A DNA stretch of 19,819 bases from Verrucomicrobiota bacterium (GTDB taxonomy: Bacteria > Verrucomicrobiota > Verrucomicrobiia > Opitutales > Opitutaceae). Below, piece after piece: positions 16,831 through 19,819 of the stretch. The translations under genes were made by a program, and so were the position numbers. The notes beneath the pieces are model-generated. The model was not told the origin of the DNA and did not search any database. It saw nothing but the letters and a program-made list of their open reading frames with translations. Numbering within the stretch: position 1 is the stretch's first letter; each line of letters opens with the position of its first letter. The DNA lies in assembly GCA_023432225.1 (NCBI GenBank), contig JAEYUW010000035.1:1-19819 (forward strand). The letters run 5' to 3'.

Positions 16831-18345
16831 TCATGAGGCGGACCAACGAGCGGGAGTCAGAGCTGCGATGTCGTCTTGGTTGGTCATTCGCGGCAAGCGC
16901 GTGAGCACGTCGCGCAGATACGCGAACGGATCTTTCCCGTGTCGCTGGCAGGAGACGACGATCGAGTAAATGATGGCTGAGCGCTGGCCGGCATCGGGGT
17001 GCCCGATGAAGAGCCAGTTTTTCTTCCCGATGGCCGAGGGGCGGATCGCGTTTTCGACGAGGTTATTGTCGAGCCGGCTCTCGCTGTGGCGCAGATGCGC
17101 AGTGAGCGGCTCCCAGTTATCGAGCAAATACGCGCAGGCCTTGCCGACGAGCGATCGGGGCAGATGGCGCGTGCGCAGGCCGATCGCGAGCCGCCGCAGC
17201 CAACGCAGCGGGCGAGCAAAGCGTTCCTGGCGCAAAGCGGCACGGGCCGCGCCGACGTTCGCGGCGTCCCACTCGCGTTCGCGCAGGTAAAGTTCACCGA
17301 TCAATCGCAGCACTAGGCTCACGACCTTTGGTGATTCCGCCATCGCTTCAACGAAGTAGCGCCGGGCGTGCGCCCAACAGCCGAGCCATACGACGCCTTC
17401 GCGCTCGCGAGCGAACGCAGGATAGGCGCCATACGCGTCCGACTGGAGCAATCCGCGATAATCGCCGAGCAGTGAGGTAAGTTCGCCATGGCGACGCGAA
17501 AGTCGCCAATCGAAGACGACATCGCCGCCGGGGCGACTGATCACCCACAGCCAACCTTGAGTGGTGCCGCCGCGTTTTTCATCCGGGTCGTTACATCGCA
17601 CCGGTGTCTCATCGGCTTAGACGTAACCGCCGGCCAACAGTTCATGGTGCATCTGACGGTAAATTGGCTCCAGCCACTGCGCGGTGATCGCGACCCAGTC
17701 GGCCATCGTCTGCCGCGAGATCGACGCGCCCCAGCGCGCTGACATCTGCTCGAGCCGATAGAGCGGCGCGTGATCGACGTATTTGGAGAGCGCGATCCAC
17801 GCGAGCAAACCCGCTGATGCGTAGCCGCCTTGCACGGCACGCACTGGAACGGGCGCGATCACCGGCGCCTGCTCGCGATCGTCACGACGCCTAAACTTCG
17901 GCCGCACGATCTCGCGCTTGAAGAGCTGCGGCGGCACCACATCCACCTCGAAGGTCCGCTCCTCACCGATGCGCGTATACGCCTCGGGTTCCGCTTGCAC
18001 GGGCTCGGGGATGATTTCGATCGTCTCTTGGACCGGCAGCTTCGCGAAGGTCTCGGCGGCGAGGGGGCGCTTCTCGCGCGGCGCACTCGTGCGCTCATAG
18101 GTGATCGTCTGCTTCGGCGCCTCCGCGGCGGCCGTGAGTTTTTCCAGCTCCGCCAACTTCAAGAGCAGTTGCGCGCGGTCGAGCTTCTCACTTTTGCCCG
18201 GACCGTAGAGCTGACGCGTCAGCCACTCCACCTGTGCTTGCAGACGCGCGATCTCCTGCCTGAGCAGTTGCACTTCCTCGGGACTCGTCGCGGCCGCACT
18301 CACGTCGGCGCGTTGAGTGCAGAGCGCACACCAAAAGTTCCGCAC
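16831..18345 (-). pseudogene. tnpC: IS66 transposase tnpC with one in-frame stop codon
   Basis: The large DDE transposase of IS66, 505 codons in one frame, broken only by a TAA at 17617-17619 (codon 243). The N-terminal half has a leucine-zipper-like coiled coil (LLRQEIARLQAQVEWLTRQL), GPGKSEK and the SKYVDHAPLYRLEQM block. Straight after the stop the frame continues ADETPVRCNDP, where the Asp is the first catalytic residue; intact relatives read Y-V-x-A-D-E-T. Downstream are LQSDAYGAYPAF, GCWAHARRYFVEA, SRLDNNLVENAIRP with the catalytic Glu, and GKKNWLFIGHPDAG. A single C-to-T change from CAA (Gln) would explain the stop. A GTG at 17601 could restart the second part, but without the catalytic Asp. 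Confidence 0.9.
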
Positions 18346-18363
18346 TCGTTATATCATTTTTGC

Positions 18364-18711
18364 TCAGCGCTCATACCACGCTTTGAGCGAACCGTGCTTC
18401 AGCTCCACACCACCGACGAGAAGCGCCAACGCTTCCGGCGCGAGCGAGAGCTTCTGCCGCGCCTCGCTCGGGCTCGGCCACGAGAAGCGCCCTTTCTCCA
18501 ATCGTTTCGCCAGCACCCACACACCCGTGCCGTCCCAATACAGCAGCTTCAGCCGCGAGTGATCCTTGTTGATGAAGCAGAAGACCGCCCCGCTGCGCGG
18601 ATCCTCCTCGAGTCGCTCCGTCACGGCGCTCCACAGGCCGTTAAACTGTTTGCGCATGTCCACCGGCTGCACCGCCACGTAGATCCGCACCGCCGCAGGG
18701 AAGGCCAGCAT
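18364..18711 (-). CDS. tnpB: IS66 accessory protein TnpB
   Basis: A 115-aa IS66 Orf2 protein required for transposition by most IS66 elements. The ATG at 18711 gives the classical start MLAFPAAVRIYVAVQPVDMRK, followed by FNGLWSAVTERL, PRSGAVFCFINKDHSRLKLLYWDGTGVWVLAKRLEKGRF and WP. It begins 4 bases after the tnpA stop and ends 18 bases before tnpC, the normal arrangement. Upstream extension of the frame overlaps tnpA and is not supported. The protein looks intact. Confidence 0.93.
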   Translation of the reverse strand: MLAFPAAVRIYVAVQPVDMRKQFNGLWSAVTERLEEDPRSGAVFCFINKDHSRLKLLYWDGTGVWVLAKRLEKGRFSWPSPSEARQKLSLAPEALALLVGGVELKHGSLKAWYER

Positions 18712-18715
18712 CGCT

Positions 18716-19087
18716 TCAGCCCCGCAATGCCCGCACCAGCGCTGCGATCTTATCCACTTCGTCACCACGCACGATCACCCCGTCGGCCAGTTGCACCTCG
18801 ACCCTCGCGGCGCCTCGCATCGCCACCGCGCTCGACGGCAACTGCACCTGCGCAAACTGCACTGCGCCCGGTCGCGACAACTCGCACGCTCCCGCTCGCT
18901 TTGCCTTCTGCACCCAATGCGCAAACGTCGGGTAGCGCAGCCCTTCGCGCTTCGCGAACGCCGCCTGGCTCAGTCCGCTCTCCGCGTAGGCACGCACATA
19001 CTCCGCTCGCTGCTTCGCCGACACACGCCGTCTTCCACGCACATCGCGCTCCGCCTCCTCGACCACTTCCGCAACAATCGTTCCCAT
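18716..19087 (-). CDS. tnpA: IS66 accessory protein TnpA (helix-turn-helix)
   Basis: A 123-aa IS66 Orf1 protein. An N-terminal helix-turn-helix-like region includes YAESGLSQAAFAKREGLRYP and TFAHWVQKAK. The C-terminal part carries VEVQLADGVIV and DKIAALVRALRG, which is typical for Orf1 ends. The ATG at 19087 lies 59 bases inside the right inverted repeat end. It appears intact and heads the three-gene transposition operon. Confidence 0.92.
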   Translation of the reverse strand: MGTIVAEVVEEAERDVRGRRRVSAKQRAEYVRAYAESGLSQAAFAKREGLRYPTFAHWVQKAKRAGACELSRPGAVQFAQVQLPSSAVAMRGAARVEVQLADGVIVRGDEVDKIAALVRALRG

Positions 19088-19146
19088 CCCGCGACTCTAC
19101 CACCCGCACCGATTTTTGCCCATGAGGTCACCGGCCGGACGCATAC

Positions 19147-19154
19147 CGGCAAAG
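19147..19154 (+). repeat. Right copy of the 8-bp target site duplication
   Basis: CGGCAAAG immediately follows the right inverted repeat and is identical to 16715-16722. Removing the element with one copy rejoins the tnpA reading frame of the outer IS66 remnant (RAAK followed by RGLGAS). Confidence 0.95.
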
Positions 19155-19393
19155 CGTGGTCTCGGAGCGTCGCAAGGGTTGCCAGCTGCGGTGCGCTTCG
19201 CGAGGTGTCGAGACCACCTGCGAACTTGCCTGCGAGAGCTCGCGACGACGGACTCGAGCTGCAATTGGCTGATGGCGCATGGTGCGTGGCGGACCTCCTG
19301 AGAAAGCGGTGGCGCTGGTGCGGGCGGTGCGAAGCCGACGCGGGGCGATGTTGGCGTTCCAGCGCTCGGTCCGGCTCTACGTGGCGGTGGATC
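19155..19393 (+). pseudogene. 3' part of the disrupted outer tnpA and the first codons of its tnpB
   Basis: Continues the frame of 16525-16722 as RGLGASQGLPAAVRFAR, then shifts frame to read LELQLADG and shifts again to GPPEKAVALVRAVR. These align with the end of the intact tnpA (PGAVQFAQ, VEVQLADG, DKIAALVRAL). The tnpB start MLAFQRSVRLYVAVD follows, and similarity ends at about 19393. At least two small indels, besides the insertion, show that this copy decayed before or after being hit. Confidence 0.75.
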
Positions 19394-19479
19394 GAGCACT
19401 TGCGCCACAATCATTCCCATCCCGCCACTCTACCGCTCTCAACCGCGCGCGCCGAGGAGGACACCGAGTGGAAGTTTAC
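19394..19479 (-). mobile_element. Right-end fragment of a third IS66 copy, inverted relative to the outer remnant
   Basis: Minus strand from 19479: GTAAACTTCCACTCGGTG and onward aligns without gaps over 59 bases to the right end of the intact IS66. It reaches an ATG at 19420 followed by MGMIVAQVLD, compared with MGTIVAEVVE in the intact tnpA. After that the sequence joins the plus-strand tnpB fragment. Only the terminal 86 bases or so of this element survive. Confidence 0.65.
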
Positions 19480-19677
19480 AATGGGCCCTACGCCCGACCT
19501 TATCGACACTACGCCGAGCGCACCGCTGCGCTCAGCACTTGGCGTCAGCGATATAATTGGCACCGACCTCGCCGCTCGCTACAACGCCAACTGCACGTCT
19601 ACCGCCTCAATCGGTGGGACAGCGTCCTGACGACTCTTACCCGGGCGGCGCTTACACTGAATCAAATTGGCGGTTAA
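19480..19677 (+). pseudogene. C-terminal remnant of an IS481-type integrase-core transposase
   Basis: The frame from 19480 reads GPYARPYRHYAERTAALSTW, then RYNWHRPRRSLQ, then VYRLNRWDSVLTTL before a TAA. This matches the IS481 C-terminal pattern (W-A-Y-A-R-x-Y-x-x-S-x-E-R-x-x-x-L-x-x-W, HYNWHRPH-x-S-L, P-x-S-R-L). The match starts exactly where the IS66 right-end fragment ends, so that IS66 copy had inserted into this transposase gene. The N-terminal part was not found. Confidence 0.7.
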
Positions 19678-19715
19678 AAAAAAGGCCCCGACGCTGCTTT
19701 CGCAACATCGGGGCC
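19676..19715 (-). terminator. Strong rho-independent terminator of the rRNA operon
   Basis: Minus strand GGCCCCGATGTTGCG, a GAAA-type tip and the complementary GC-rich arm ending GGGGCC, followed by eight T. It starts a few bases beyond the 3' end of the 5S gene, as expected for the end of a rrn operon. Confidence 0.92.
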
Positions 19716-19720
19716 ATAAA

Positions 19721-19819
19721 CCTGGCAACGACCTACTCTCGCGGGACCTAACGTCCTACTACCATTGGCTGCTCGGGGCTTAACGGCCGTGTTCGGGATG
19801 GGAACGGGTGGAACCCCCG
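19721..19819 (-). rRNA. rrf: 5S ribosomal RNA, 5' end beyond the window
   Basis: The minus strand carries the 5S core CCCATCCCGAACACGG, then GTTAAGCCC, GGTAGTAGG, GCGAGAGTAGGTCGTTGCC and a 3' end near 19721. About 99 of roughly 115 bases are present; the 5' strand of the terminal helix lies to the right. The 16S and 23S genes should lie further right in the same orientation, with the terminator at 19676-19715 closing the operon. Confidence 0.95.

Larger units (their letters stand above)
16723..19146 (-). mobile_element. IS66-family insertion sequence, structurally complete, 2424 bp
   Basis: Terminal inverted repeats at 16723-16750 and 19119-19146 begin GTA and share GCGTCCGGCCGG; 23 of the first 26 bases match. 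Both sides carry the 8-bp duplication CGGCAAAG. Genes on the minus strand are in the canonical order tnpA, tnpB, tnpC. Between the tnpC end and the left repeat is about 80 bases rich in short GTAGT/ACTAC inverted repeats. The conserved termini and perfect duplication point to a fairly recent insertion, although tnpC holds one stop codon. Confidence 0.95.
16466..19393 (+). mobile_element. Older, decayed IS66-family remnant split by a second IS66 insertion
   Basis: A plus-strand IS66 remnant. Its end (GCAAGCGTCGCTTCCGG at 16466) lies 59 bases before the tnpA start at 16525, exactly the same distance as in the intact element. The tnpA reading is interrupted at 16722 by the insertion and resumes at 19155. 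It runs through two apparent frameshifts to the first 15 or so codons of tnpB (MLAFQRSVRLYVAVD from 19347), then stops at about 19393. Everything after that, including the large transposase gene, is missing. Confidence 0.75.

Overview
This is a GC-rich bacterial window with three zones. Gene content (a nucleotide-sugar operon, a SPINDLY-type glycosyltransferase, HDOD proteins, IS66) would fit a flagellated member of the Verrucomicrobiota (Opitutales-like) or another GC-rich Gram-negative. That placement is an inference from style and gene content, not from an alignment.

Zone 1 (1-7642, minus strand) is a tightly coupled seven-gene operon for CMP-pseudaminic acid. In transcription order it holds pseB, a two-domain SAM methyltransferase, pseC, pseF, pseG, a formyltransferase-family protein and pseI, which runs off the left edge. 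Neighbours mostly overlap by 4 bases or are separated by a few. No PseH-type GNAT acetyltransferase is seen. The formyltransferase sits between pseG and pseI, where pseH is often found. This suggests an N-formylated, possibly methylated pseudaminic acid. A weak sigma54-like element lies upstream of pseB. A TPR/O-GlcNAc-transferase-like gene (7813-9714, minus) precedes the operon and may glycosylate proteins.

Zone 2 (9715-16027, mostly plus strand) looks like a motility or chemosensory regulatory block. It holds an HDOD protein, a cytosolic PAS-PAS-HisKA-HATPase-REC hybrid kinase, a secreted Pro-rich protein overlapping a secreted TPR protein, a small FlgN-like coiled-coil protein, and a second HDOD protein. 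The first HDOD gene, the kinase gene and the second HDOD gene are each preceded by a close match to the flagellar sigma28 promoter (TAAAGTTT-N11-GCCGATAA) with exactly 11-nt spacing. A weaker copy faces the glycosyltransferase. Two of these promoters would give nearly leaderless transcripts. With pseudaminic acid being a common flagellin modification, the window reads as a sigma28-linked flagellar glycosylation and regulation island.

Zone 3 (16028-19819) is a transposon graveyard beside an rRNA operon. A structurally complete 2424-bp IS66 element (16723-19146) has matching terminal inverted repeats and a perfect 8-bp target duplication. It sits inside the tnpA gene of an older, decayed IS66 element. 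Its transposase gene carries one in-frame TAA just before the catalytic Asp motif. Around it are an inverted IS66 right-end fragment, an IS481-type transposase tail and an IS3-type OrfB fragment. The right edge holds a strong terminator and the 3' part of a 5S rRNA on the minus strand, so an rrn operon lies to the right.
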